From: Xanthomonas sp. F10
GTDB taxonomy: Bacteria > Pseudomonadota > Gammaproteobacteria > Xanthomonadales > Xanthomonadaceae
Direction: 5' to 3'
NCBI RefSeq assembly: GCF_014206815.1
Contig: NZ_JACHNP010000001.1
Span: 834,456-898,455 of the forward strand
DNA: 64,000 bases
The notes under the pieces were generated by a model. That model did no database searches. It saw nothing but the letters and a program-made list of their open reading frames with translations, and was not told where the DNA came from. The position numbers were made by a program, and so were the translations under genes. Below are positions 52,218 through 62,209 of this stretch, piece after piece (positions within the stretch are counted from its first letter, which is position 1; the number at the start of each line of letters is the position of its first letter).

Positions 52218-53879
52218 TCAGCCGGCGCTGAGCAGCAGCCGCTTGGCCGCGGCGCGGGCTTCCTTGCTGACCTCGACGCCGCCCAGCATCCGCGCCAGTT
52301 CTTCCTCGCGCTGGCGCGGGGCCAGCAGTTCCACCGAGCTCTGGGTCATGCCCTCGACCGGTGCCTTGCTGACCCGGTAGTGGGCGTGGCCCTGGGCGGC
52401 GACCTGCGGCAGGTGGGTCACGCACAGCACCTGGCGCTGCTCGCCGAGCGCGCGCAACTTCTTGCCGACGATGTCGGCGACGGCGCCGCCGATGCCCGAG
52501 TCCACTTCGTCGAAGACCATGGTCGGCACCGCGTCCAGGCCCAGCGCGGCGACCTCGATCGCCAGCGAGATGCGCGACAGTTCGCCGCCGGAGGCGACCT
52601 TGCGTAGGGCGCGGGGCGGCTGCCCGGCATTGGCGGCGACCAGGAACTCGACCCGCTCGGCGCCAGCCGGGTCCGGCCGTTCGGTGTCGTGCGGCTCGAG
52701 CTGGATCAGGAAGCGGCCGCCGCCCATGCCCAGTTCGCCGATCAGGGCGGTGGTATCGCGCGACAGCGCCTGCGCGCCGCGGTCGCGGGTGGCGGTCAGG
52801 GCGGCCGCGGCGTCGCGCCAGGCCTGGGTGGCCTGGGCGATCTCGGCGTCGAGCACGTCCAGCCGCTCGCCGGCGCCGCGCAGGCTCTCCACCTCGGCCA
52901 ACAGGGCGTCGCGGTGCCCGGCCAGCGCGTCCACGCCGATCCGGTGCTTGCGGGCCAGGTCGTGCAGGCGGCCGAGCTTGCGTTCCATGTCCTCGAACTG
53001 CGCCGGGTCGGCGTCCAGGTCGTCGCGGACCCGGTCGATCAGCGCCAGCGCTTCCTCCAGCTGGATGCCGGCGCTGTCGATCAGCGCCTGCACCTCGGCC
53101 AGGCGCGGGTCGTACTCGCCGACCTTGCCGAGTTCGTGGCGGGTCTGCTGCAACAGGTCCAGCACCGCCGGCGCCTCGTCGCCGTTGAGCCGCTGCGCCG
53201 CGCCCTCGCAGGCACCGATCAGCGCGGCGGCGTGGGCCTGGCGGCGATGGTTGGCGTCCAGGGAAGCGATCGCCGCCGGGTCCAGGTCCTCGCGCTGCAG
53301 TTCGGCCAACTGATGCTGCAGGAAGCCGATGCGGTCGCTGACATCGCCCTGCGCCAGCAGGGCCTCGCGCTCGCTGAGCAGGCCCTGCCAGCGGGCCGCG
53401 GCGGCGCGCACCGCGGCGCGTTCGGCCTCGTTGCGGGCATAGGCGTCCAGCAGGCCGAGCTGGCTGCCGCGCGAGAGCAGGGCCTGGTGTTCGTGCTGGC
53501 CGTGGATCTCGACCAGGTGGCCGGCCAGTTCGGCCAGTTGCGACAGGGTCACCGGGCGCCCGTTGATCCAGGCGCGGGAGCCGCCGTCGGCGCGGATCAC
53601 CCGGCGCAGCTGGCACTGGTCCTCGTCGTCGAGTTCGTTCTCGCGCAGCCAGGCGCGGGCCTGGGCGGGGGCGACGAACTCGGCCGACAGTTCGGCGCGG
53701 TCGGCGCCGTGGCGGACCACGCCGCTGTCGGCGCGCAGCCCGGACAGGAAGCCGAGCGCGTCCACCATCAGCGACTTGCCGGCGCCGGTTTCGCCGGACA
53801 CCACGGTCATGCCGGGGCCGAATTCCAGTTCGGTGCCGCGTACGACGGCGAAATCCTTGATCGAGAGATGTCTGAGCAT
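52218..53879 (-). CDS. recN: DNA repair protein RecN
   Basis: The 553-residue SMC-like ATPase acts in double-strand break repair. The N-terminus reads MLRHLSIKDFAVVRGTELEF with Walker A GETGAGKSLM. The long middle is a coiled-coil. The C-terminal ABC signature LSRISLAIEV (after VASGGE) and Walker B TMVFDEVDSGIGG are present. The length is typical. No LexA box is seen in the 111 bases to hrcA, so SOS control is not evident. Confidence 0.96.
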   Translation of the reverse strand: MLRHLSIKDFAVVRGTELEFGPGMTVVSGETGAGKSLMVDALGFLSGLRADSGVVRHGADRAELSAEFVAPAQARAWLRENELDDEDQCQLRRVIRADGGSRAWINGRPVTLSQLAELAGHLVEIHGQHEHQALLSRGSQLGLLDAYARNEAERAAVRAAAARWQGLLSEREALLAQGDVSDRIGFLQHQLAELQREDLDPAAIASLDANHRRQAHAAALIGACEGAAQRLNGDEAPAVLDLLQQTRHELGKVGEYDPRLAEVQALIDSAGIQLEEALALIDRVRDDLDADPAQFEDMERKLGRLHDLARKHRIGVDALAGHRDALLAEVESLRGAGERLDVLDAEIAQATQAWRDAAAALTATRDRGAQALSRDTTALIGELGMGGGRFLIQLEPHDTERPDPAGAERVEFLVAANAGQPPRALRKVASGGELSRISLAIEVAALGLDAVPTMVFDEVDSGIGGAVADIVGKKLRALGEQRQVLCVTHLPQVAAQGHAHYRVSKAPVEGMTQSSVELLAPRQREEELARMLGGVEVSKEARAAAKRLLLSAG

Positions 53880-53990
53880 GGGGTCTGCATCCGGAGCCGC
53901 GCAACGCTAGCATGCGCGGGTAGGTGGGCCAATGACTTGCCAAGCCGGCGTGCAGACATTATCTAAGGACCAGTCTCACGGGTTGATTCC

Positions 53991-55049
53991 ATGCGCGCTT
54001 CCCCGGTCCATTCCAGCCTCGATCCGCGTGCCCGGCAGCTGCTGCGCACGCTGATCTCGCGCTACATCCGCGACGGCGAGCCGGTCGGCTCGCAGACCCT
54101 GGCCCGGCACGCCGGGCTGGACGTGAGCCCGGCGACGATCCGCAACATCCTGGCCGACCTGGAGGACGCCGGGCTGCTCAGCTCGCCGCACACCTCGGCC
54201 GGGCGCGTGCCCACCGCCACCGGCTACCGGGTGTTCGTCGACAGCCTGGTGCAGATGCGCCCACCGGCCGAGGGCGAGGTGGCGCGGTTGCGCGCGGAGA
54301 TGGCCAATGCCGCCGGCACCCAGGCGCTGCTCGGCAGCGCCTCGGAACTGCTGTCGGCCATGACCCACTTCGTCGGCGTGGTCAGCGCGCCCAAGCGCGA
54401 GCAGTTCGCGTTCCGGCACATCGACTTCGTGCCGCTGGACGCGCGGCGGGTGCTGGCGATCCTGGTGTTCGCCGACAACGAGGTGCAGAACCGGGTGATC
54501 GAGCCGCGCAAGGCCTACGAGCCGGCCGAGCTGGAGCGGGTGGCCAACTATCTGAACCGGCATTTCGCCGGGCGTGCGCTGGCCGACATCCGCGCCAGCC
54601 TGCTGCGCGACCTGCGCCATGCGCGCGACGAGATGGAGCAACTGCTGGCGCACAGCGTCGAGCTGGCCGAGCAGGCGCTGGCCCCGGCCGGCGACGACAT
54701 GGTGCTGGCCGGGCAGACCAAGCTGATGGGCGTGCAGGACCTCTCGGACCTGGAGCGGTTGCGCGAACTGTTCGAGGTCTTCGCCAGCAAGCGCGAGATC
54801 CTGCAACTGCTCGAGCGCACCATCCGCGCGCCCGGCGTGCGCATCTTCATCGGCGAGGAGACCGGCATGGTGCCGCTGGAGAGCGTGTCGCTGGTGACCG
54901 CCCCGTACATGGCCGGCGGCCAGGTCTTGGGCGTGCTGGGCGTGATCGGTCCCAAGCGCATGGACTACGACCGGGTCATCCCGCTGGTGCAGACCGCCGC
55001 CGATGTCCTGGGCGCCCGCCTGGACCCGTCCCCGCCCGGCGACCGCTAG
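53991..55049 (+). CDS. hrcA: Heat-inducible transcription repressor HrcA
   Basis: The 352-residue protein has an N-terminal winged-helix (RQLLRTLISRYIRDGEPVGSQTLARHAG) and the DVSPATIRNILADLEDAGLL recognition segment. The C-terminal GAF-like domain contains VRIFIGEETGMVPLESVSLVTAPY. HrcA represses heat-shock operons by binding CIRCE elements, aided by GroEL. No CIRCE is visible in the hrcA-dnaJ region here, so its site may lie elsewhere, e.g. at groESL. Confidence 0.96.
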   Translation: MRASPVHSSLDPRARQLLRTLISRYIRDGEPVGSQTLARHAGLDVSPATIRNILADLEDAGLLSSPHTSAGRVPTATGYRVFVDSLVQMRPPAEGEVARLRAEMANAAGTQALLGSASELLSAMTHFVGVVSAPKREQFAFRHIDFVPLDARRVLAILVFADNEVQNRVIEPRKAYEPAELERVANYLNRHFAGRALADIRASLLRDLRHARDEMEQLLAHSVELAEQALAPAGDDMVLAGQTKLMGVQDLSDLERLRELFEVFASKREILQLLERTIRAPGVRIFIGEETGMVPLESVSLVTAPYMAGGQVLGVLGVIGPKRMDYDRVIPLVQTAADVLGARLDPSPPGDR

Positions 55050-55084
55050 GGCGCCGCAGCGCTATTCGCCCGCCGGCCGTCCAC

Positions 55085-55115
55085 GCAAATCCCCACTCCC
55101 GACTCCCCCATCCCC
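55085..55115. repeat. CCCCAAT/CCCGACT tandem between hrcA and grpE
   Basis: Four degenerate units of the GGGATT family sit between the hrcA stop and the heat-shock promoter of grpE. Confidence 0.65.
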
Positions 55116-55122
55116 TGATTCA

Positions 55123-55149
55123 CTTGAATCCGCCGGCGCCGCCCACATA
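55123..55149 (+). promoter_or_regulatory. Sigma32-like promoter of grpE
   Basis: CTTGAA (55123-55128) and CCCACATA (55142-55149) are separated by 13 bases. This fits the sigma32 consensus CTTGAA-N13-CCCCATnT with two or so mismatches in the -10. Start of grpE is at 55193. Confidence 0.75.
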
Positions 55150-55192
55150 GGTGGTCCGGTAAGGCGGGACGCACCCCGCCAGGGACACGGAC

Positions 55193-55714
55193 ATGACGCA
55201 AGAGCACCCCGAATTCGATTCCGAACACCTGACCGAGGCGCAGCAGCCCTCGACCGATCCGCTGCAGGCGGAAGTGGAGACGCTGCGCAGCGAACTGGCC
55301 CTGGTCAAGGCCGACGCCCTGCGCGAGCGGGCCGACCTGGAGAACCAGCGCAAGCGCATCGCCCGCGACGTGGAGCAGGCGCGCAAGTTCGCCAACGAAC
55401 GCCTGCTCGGCGATTTGTTGCCGGTGTTCGACAGTCTGGACGCGGGGTTGACCGCCGCCGGCAGCGAGCCCAGCCCGCTGCGCGATGGCCTGGAACTGAC
55501 CTACAAGCAGTTGCTCAAGGTCGCCGCCGACAACGGCCTGACCCTGCTCGACCCGACCGGCGAGCCGTTCAACCCGGAGCATCACCAGGCGATCAGCCAG
55601 GCCGAGGCCGAAGGCGTTCCCCCGGGTCACGTGATCCAGGTGTTCCAGAAGGGCTACCTGCTCAACGAGCGCCTGCTGCGGCCCGCGCTGGTGGTGGTGG
55701 CCAAGCACGACTGA
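55193..55714 (+). CDS. grpE: Nucleotide exchange factor GrpE
   Basis: The 173-residue protein exchanges ADP on DnaK. The N-terminal coiled coil ([32 protein letters not shown] type) and C-terminal beta domain with [16 protein letters not shown] are intact. The gene follows hrcA by 143 bases with its own sigma32-like promoter, and is followed by dnaK. Confidence 0.96.
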   Translation: MTQEHPEFDSEHLTEAQQPSTDPLQAEVETLRSELALVKADALRERADLENQRKRIARDVEQARKFANERLLGDLLPVFDSLDAGLTAAGSEPSPLRDGLELTYKQLLKVAADNGLTLLDPTGEPFNPEHHQAISQAEAEGVPPGHVIQVFQKGYLLNERLLRPALVVVAKHD

Positions 55715-55778
55715 GCGCGCCGGCCGCCCGCGCCTGAACCCGGCGCGGCGGCCGTGGAACGCTAATTTGCGGCGATGG

Positions 55779-55806
55779 CTTGAATGACCTGCAGCCATCC
55801 CTATAT
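55779..55806 (+). promoter_or_regulatory. Sigma32-like promoter of dnaK
   Basis: CTTGAA (55779-55784) and CCCTATAT (55799-55806) are separated by 14 bases. The -10 differs from CCCCATnT at one position. dnaK starts at 55860, so the leader is roughly 45 bases. Confidence 0.75.
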
Positions 55807-55859
55807 CCGAACCAGATCCCGGCACTGGCCGGCTACACGACCTTTCAGGAGTCATTGCA

Positions 55860-57785
<1,926 letters not shown>

Positions 57786-57868
57786 GCCGGGATTGGGGAT
57801 TGGGGATTGGAGATGCGCAAGGCGCGTTGCCTTGCGGTCTCCGCCCCCGATCCCTGTCCATCCAGTTT

Positions 57869-57903
57869 GCAAGAGCGGAAGAGCCGAGGCTCTCCGCTTT
57901 TGC
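57869..57903 (+). terminator. Hairpin between dnaK and dnaJ
   Basis: GCAAGAGCGGA-A-GAGCC pairs with GGCTCTCCGCTTTTGC (57888-57903) with one G-T pair and one bulged A. The right arm contains CTTTTGC and is followed by ATTG. A partial terminator or attenuator is likely. GGGATT tandems lie on both sides, at 57789-57812 and 57910-57942. Confidence 0.55.
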
Positions 57904-57944
57904 ATTGAACGAATCCCGACTCCCGAATCTCGAATCCCCGCCCC

Positions 57945-59078
57945 ATGAGCAAACGCGACTATTACGAGGTGCTGGGTGTGGCCCGCACCGCCAGCGACGA
58001 CGAGCTGAAGAAGGCCTATCGCCGTTGCGCGATGAAGTACCACCCGGACCGCAATCCCGGCGACCAAGCCGCCGAGGCCGCGTTCAAGGAATGCAAGGAA
58101 GCCTATGAGGTGCTCTCCGACGGCAATCGCCGGCGCATGTACGACGCGCACGGCCATGCCGCGTTCGAGCACGGCATGGGTGGGATGGGCGGCGGCCCTG
58201 GCGGTCCGGACATGGGCGACATCTTCGGCGACATCTTCGGCAACATCTTCGGTGGTGCCGGTGGTGGTGGTGGACGTGCGCCGCGGCGTGGTGCCGATAT
58301 CGGCTACGTGCTGGAGCTGGACCTGGAAGAAGCGGTGGCCGGCATCGAGCGCCGCATCGAGATTCCGACGCTGAGCGAATGCGAGCACTGCCACGGCAGC
58401 GGCTCGGAGGACGGCAAGGTCGAGACCTGCGTCACCTGCCACGGGCGCGGCCAGGTGCGTATCCAGCGCGGCATCTTCGCCATGCAGCAGACCTGTCCGC
58501 ATTGCGCCGGCCGCGGCCAGATCGTGCAGAACCCGTGCGGCGTCTGCCACGGCGCCGGGCGTGTGGAAGAGACCAAGGTGCTGTCGGTGAAGATTCCCGC
58601 CGGCGTCGACAACGGCGACCGCATCCGCCTGTCGGGTGAGGGCGAGGCCGGTCCGGCCGGTACGCCGCCAGGCGATCTGTATGTGGAAGTGCGGGTGCGC
58701 GAGCATCCGATCTTCCAACGCGACGGCGACGATCTGCATTGCGAGGTGCCGATCCGCATCTCGCAGGCGGCGCTGGGCGACACCGTGCGCGTGGCCACTC
58801 TCGGCGGCGAGGCGGAAATCCGCATTCCGGCCGAAACCCAGACCGGCAAGCTGTTCCGCCTGCGCGGCAAGGGCGTGCGCTCGGTGCGCAGCCGCAGCGA
58901 GGGCGACCTGTATTGCCGGGTGGTGGTGGAGACGCCGATCAACCTCACCGCCGACCAGCGCAAGCTGCTGGAGCAGTTCGAGTCCACCTTCACCGGCGAG
59001 GACGCGCGCAAGCATTCGCCGAAGTCGGCGACCTTCATCGATGGGGTGAAGGGGTTCTGGGATCGGATGACGTCGTAA
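57945..59078 (+). CDS. dnaJ: Hsp40 co-chaperone DnaJ
   Basis: The 377-residue type I J-protein has a J-domain with HPD ([10 protein letters not shown]) and a Gly-rich linker (residues 75-110). Four zinc-binding repeats follow: [24 protein letters not shown] and CGVCHGAG. The substrate-binding C-terminal domain is complete. It lies 159 bases after dnaK, past a hairpin. Confidence 0.97.
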   Translation: MSKRDYYEVLGVARTASDDELKKAYRRCAMKYHPDRNPGDQAAEAAFKECKEAYEVLSDGNRRRMYDAHGHAAFEHGMGGMGGGPGGPDMGDIFGDIFGNIFGGAGGGGGRAPRRGADIGYVLELDLEEAVAGIERRIEIPTLSECEHCHGSGSEDGKVETCVTCHGRGQVRIQRGIFAMQQTCPHCAGRGQIVQNPCGVCHGAGRVEETKVLSVKIPAGVDNGDRIRLSGEGEAGPAGTPPGDLYVEVRVREHPIFQRDGDDLHCEVPIRISQAALGDTVRVATLGGEAEIRIPAETQTGKLFRLRGKGVRSVRSRSEGDLYCRVVVETPINLTADQRKLLEQFESTFTGEDARKHSPKSATFIDGVKGFWDRMTS

Positions 59079-59521
59079 GGCCGGGATTGGGGATTCGGGA
59101 TGACCGGTCTGCGGCTGTTGGAAGCCCGGATTGGGAATCCGGGATTCGGGATGACCAGCCCGGGGCTGTTGAAACCGGGGGTCGGGATTTTCCCAGCGTT
59201 TCTGGCCGCTGCCAGGCTTTTTGTGGGAGGGGCTTCAGCCCCGACGCTTACTGTCAGACGCGTCGCGGCTGAAGCCGCTCCTACAGCGGACCGTGTTGCT
59301 GGAATGTTTCGCCCGCTGCGTGCAGCGAAGGTATCAAGGTTTGCGATTCCGGATGCGTGGCCGTTTTTTCGCATCCTGACTCCCTGTTGTGTAGGAGCGG
59401 CTTCAGCCGCGACGCTTTCTCGTCGGAGCGCCGCAGCTGAGGCCGTTGTTGCTGAAAGCCCCCGCAACACCGCGCATGCACGCGCCGCTGAGCGTCCTTG
59501 CGCCGGCGCTACACTACGGCG
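59079..59521. repeat. Repeat-rich region between dnaJ and pdxY
   Basis: It holds GGGATT tandems (59084-59101 and 59128-59155), a diverged composite GGATGACCAGCC...GCTGTTGAAACCGGG, the palindrome pair at 59222-59284 (arms GGGAGGGGCTTCAGCCCC and GTCGCGGCTGAAGCCGC), and a further one at 59391-59446. No gene is supported in 443 bases. Confidence 0.8.
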
Positions 59522-60442
59522 ATGAACGCTTCCGCCGACAGCAACGCCGCAAATCATCTCATCCATGGCCGCCGCCAACGGCCCGACGGGCCGGTGCCGG
59601 TCGACGTCATCTCCGTGCAGTCGCAGCTCGTCTACGGCCACGCCGGCAATAGCGCGGCGGTGCCGCCGATGCGCGCGCTGGGCCTGCGCGTGGCCGAGAT
59701 CCCTACGACGTTGCTGAGCAATGCGCCGTTCTACGCCACGTTGCGCGGCAAGGTGCTGCCCTCGGACTGGTTCGCCGACCTGCTGCTCGGCGCCAGCGAA
59801 CGCGGCCTGCCGCAACGCGCGCGCATGCTGGTGTCCGGCTACTTCGGCAGCGTCGGCAACGGCGCCGCCTTCGCCGACTGGCTCGACGCCACGCTGCCGC
59901 AGTGCCCGACGCTGCGCTACTGCCTGGACCCGGTGATCGGCGATACGCATACCGGTCCTTACGTGGAACCAGGCCTGGAAGCGATCTTCGCCGAGCGCCT
60001 GTTGCCGCATGCGTGGCTGGTGACGCCGAACGCCTTCGAACTCGGCCGCCTGACCGGCATGCCGGCGCTGGCCCAGGACGAGGCGATCGCCGCCGCGCGC
60101 GTGTTGCTGGCGCGCGGCCCGGAGTGGGTGCTCGCCCACAGTGTCGGCGGCGATGCCGGGCAACTGGTGACGCTGGCGGTGAGCCGCGAGGCGGTCTACC
60201 GCTGGTGCTCGCCATTGCTGCCGGTGGACGTGGCCGGCACCGGCGATGTGCTGATGGCGCTGCTGGTGGCCTTCCTGCTGCGTGGCGACAGCTTCGAGGC
60301 GGCGATCGGCCGCGCCATCGCCGGCGTGCATGCGGCGCTGGAGGCGACCCTGGCGGCGGACGTGGAAGAGCTGGACGTGCTGGCGGCGGCGCCGGCCGCG
60401 CTGGCCACGCCGCTGCGCTTCGTCGCCGAGCGCCTGGCGTGA
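59522..60442 (+). CDS. pdxY: Pyridoxal kinase PdxY
   Basis: The 306-residue ribokinase-fold enzyme phosphorylates pyridoxal in the B6 salvage pathway. The ISVQSQLVYGHAGNSAAVPPM start, YCLDPVIGDTHTGPYV, and the ATP-binding LPVDVAGTGDVLMALL are typical. ATG 59522 is preferred; the GTGA overlap at 60439-60442 links it to tyrA, so translation of the two is coupled. Confidence 0.93.
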   Translation: MNASADSNAANHLIHGRRQRPDGPVPVDVISVQSQLVYGHAGNSAAVPPMRALGLRVAEIPTTLLSNAPFYATLRGKVLPSDWFADLLLGASERGLPQRARMLVSGYFGSVGNGAAFADWLDATLPQCPTLRYCLDPVIGDTHTGPYVEPGLEAIFAERLLPHAWLVTPNAFELGRLTGMPALAQDEAIAAARVLLARGPEWVLAHSVGGDAGQLVTLAVSREAVYRWCSPLLPVDVAGTGDVLMALLVAFLLRGDSFEAAIGRAIAGVHAALEATLAADVEELDVLAAAPAALATPLRFVAERLA

Positions 60443-61551
60443 GCCTGCGCCCGGTCGTCGGCATCGTCGGCAGCGCCGGCGCCTACGGCCGCTGGCTGAG
60501 CCGCTTCTTCCGCGAGCGCATGCAGTTGGAGGTGGTCGGCCATGATCCGGCCGACCCGCAGTCGCTGGCGCCGGAGGCACTGCTGCAGCAGGCGCAGGTG
60601 CTGATCTTCTCCGCCCCGATCCGGCACACGCCGGCGTTGATCGGCGCGTACGTGCAGCGCGCCGGCGGCCGCGAGCGCGGCCAGTTGTGGCTGGACGTCA
60701 CCTCGGTCAAGGCCGAGCCGGTGGCGGCGATGCTAGCCTCGCAGGCGGAGGTGGCCGGCCTGCACCCGATGACCGCGCCGCCGAAGTCGCCGACGCTCAA
60801 GGGCCGCGTGCTGGTGGTGTGCGAAGCGCGGGTGACGCAGTGGCAGCCCTGGCTGCAGCAGCTGTACGCGGCGCTGGAAGGCGAGTGCGTGCGCACCACG
60901 CCCGAGCACCACGACCGGGTGATGGCGCTGGTACAGGCGATGGTCCACGCCACCCATCTGGCCCAGGCCGGAGTGCTGCGCGAGCATGCGCCGGCACTGG
61001 GGCCGCTGCAGGCCCTGCTGCCGTACCGCTCGGCCTCTTTCGAGTTGGACACAGCGATCATCGCGCGCATCCTGGCCCTGAATCCGGCCATCTACGAAGA
61101 CATCCAGTTCGGCAATCCGCATGTCGGCGACGTGCTCGATGGGCTGATCGCACAACTGTCGCGGCTGCGTGCGCAGGTCGGCCGTGGCGACGATGCGGCG
61201 CGCGCGCAGTTCCGCGCCGAGTTCCTCGACGCCAACCGGCAGGCGCTGGGCGAGGCGGCGATCGCCCAGGGCAACTACAGCTACGAGCGGGTGGGTTACC
61301 TGCTGGCCGATCTGACCGAGCAGTCCACCCTCAGCGTGTATCTGCCGGAAGACCGCGCCGGCTCGCTGCGCGCGCTGTTGCACGTGTTCGAGCGCCACGG
61401 CGTCAACCTGGCCTCGATCCATTCCTCGCGCACGCAGGCGGGCGAGCTGCATTTCCGGCTCGGCTTCGATCCGGCCAGCGATGCTGCAGCGGTGCGTGCC
61501 GCGGCGGCGGAAATCGATGCCAGCGGGATCGGGCGGGTGCTGGCGGGTTGA
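60439..61551 (+). CDS. tyrA: Prephenate dehydrogenase TyrA with ACT domain
   Basis: The 370-residue protein converts prephenate to 4-hydroxyphenylpyruvate in tyrosine synthesis. The Rossmann motif GIVGSAGAYGRWLSRFF is near residue 9. WLDVTSVKAEPVAAML and GLHPMTAPPKSPTLKG are the substrate region, with His in HPM. The last 75 residues (LSVYLPEDRAGSLRALLHVFERHGVNLASI) form an ACT domain for feedback control. The start codon GTG 60439 overlaps the pdxY stop. Confidence 0.93.
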   Translation: MSLRPVVGIVGSAGAYGRWLSRFFRERMQLEVVGHDPADPQSLAPEALLQQAQVLIFSAPIRHTPALIGAYVQRAGGRERGQLWLDVTSVKAEPVAAMLASQAEVAGLHPMTAPPKSPTLKGRVLVVCEARVTQWQPWLQQLYAALEGECVRTTPEHHDRVMALVQAMVHATHLAQAGVLREHAPALGPLQALLPYRSASFELDTAIIARILALNPAIYEDIQFGNPHVGDVLDGLIAQLSRLRAQVGRGDDAARAQFRAEFLDANRQALGEAAIAQGNYSYERVGYLLADLTEQSTLSVYLPEDRAGSLRALLHVFERHGVNLASIHSSRTQAGELHFRLGFDPASDAAAVRAAAAEIDASGIGRVLAG

Positions 61552-61591
61552 GTGGCGCGGCGCTTGCCGATTGCGTGGTTTCTCGGGTTCG

Positions 61592-61658
61592 TGGTCGCGG
61601 CTGCAGCCGCTCCTACCCAAGCATAAAGACCCTTGCAGGAGCGGCTTCAGCCGCGACC
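61592..61658. repeat. Pair of REP palindromes in outward orientation
   Basis: GGTCGCGGCTGCAGCCGC and GGAGCGGCTTCAGCCGC flank a short spacer. Their order differs from the 3861 and 42854 pairs. It lies between tyrA and the DnaA-box-like cluster. Confidence 0.8.
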
Positions 61659-61706
61659 GTACAGCCTTAAACCCCAAGGGATCACCCGACGGACAACCAC
61701 CGCAAT

Positions 61707-61752
61707 TCATCCACAGCGCATGTGGATGGTCGCTGCACAAACATGTGGATAA
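61707..61752. promoter_or_regulatory. Cluster of DnaA-box-like sites
   Basis: TGTGGATAA at 61744-61752 is an exact DnaA box (TTATCCACA) on the minus strand. TCATCCACA at 61707-61715 (8/9) and TGTGGATGG at 61721-61729 (7/9) lie within 46 bases. The remainder of the gap to 61878 shows nothing else. DnaA titration or local control is possible. Confidence 0.45.
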
Positions 61753-61878
61753 CCGTTGGCGCGCCTTGCGTGGCAAGCCTGTCAAGAGGTGTGGCGAAAA
61801 ATTGACCAGCCCGCCGCCAGCGCGCCGAACGCCAGCGGAGGTGACGGTGCCGAGCTGCGAGACTCGGCCTTCGTGTCG

Positions 61879-62091
61879 CTAGACCGCAGTCAAGGTCAAC
61901 TCGCCGCCGGTGGTGACGAATTGCTGGCCCCTGCGGATCAGCTTGCGGCCGTCGGCCAGTTCGTAGCGCAATCCGCTGTCCGCGTGCGGATCGTGCTGCG
62001 CCTGCTGCTGGCGCGGCGCATCGTCCTGGAACTCGGTGATCAGATAGGCCTCGCCGTCGGGACCGAGGGCAGGCAATTGGCGAAAGGACAT
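61879..62091 (-). CDS. 70-residue hypothetical protein
   Basis: The product starts MSFRQLPALGPDGEAYLI and ends FVTTGGELTLTAV. An excellent Shine-Dalgarno AGGAGG lies six bases before ATG 62091, which fixes the start over the in-frame upstream ATG 62151. It is a small, slightly acidic, beta-rich soluble protein. No family is recognised. Confidence 0.7.
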   Translation of the reverse strand: MSFRQLPALGPDGEAYLITEFQDDAPRQQQAQHDPHADSGLRYELADGRKLIRRGQQFVTTGGELTLTAV

Positions 62092-62209
62092 CGGGAGCCT
62101 CCTGTCGAACGCTGCATCGAATGCGGGACGCCGGCACGGCAGCCGCGACATGCGCGGCCCGCGGCAGACGCGGATCGACCGTAGTCCCGCCGCCGTTAGC
62201 GCGGCGTGC

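Noticed and set aside
53880-53990. Search for a LexA box or CIRCE between recN and hrcA
   Set aside because: Neither motif was seen by eye in this short region, so no site is reported.
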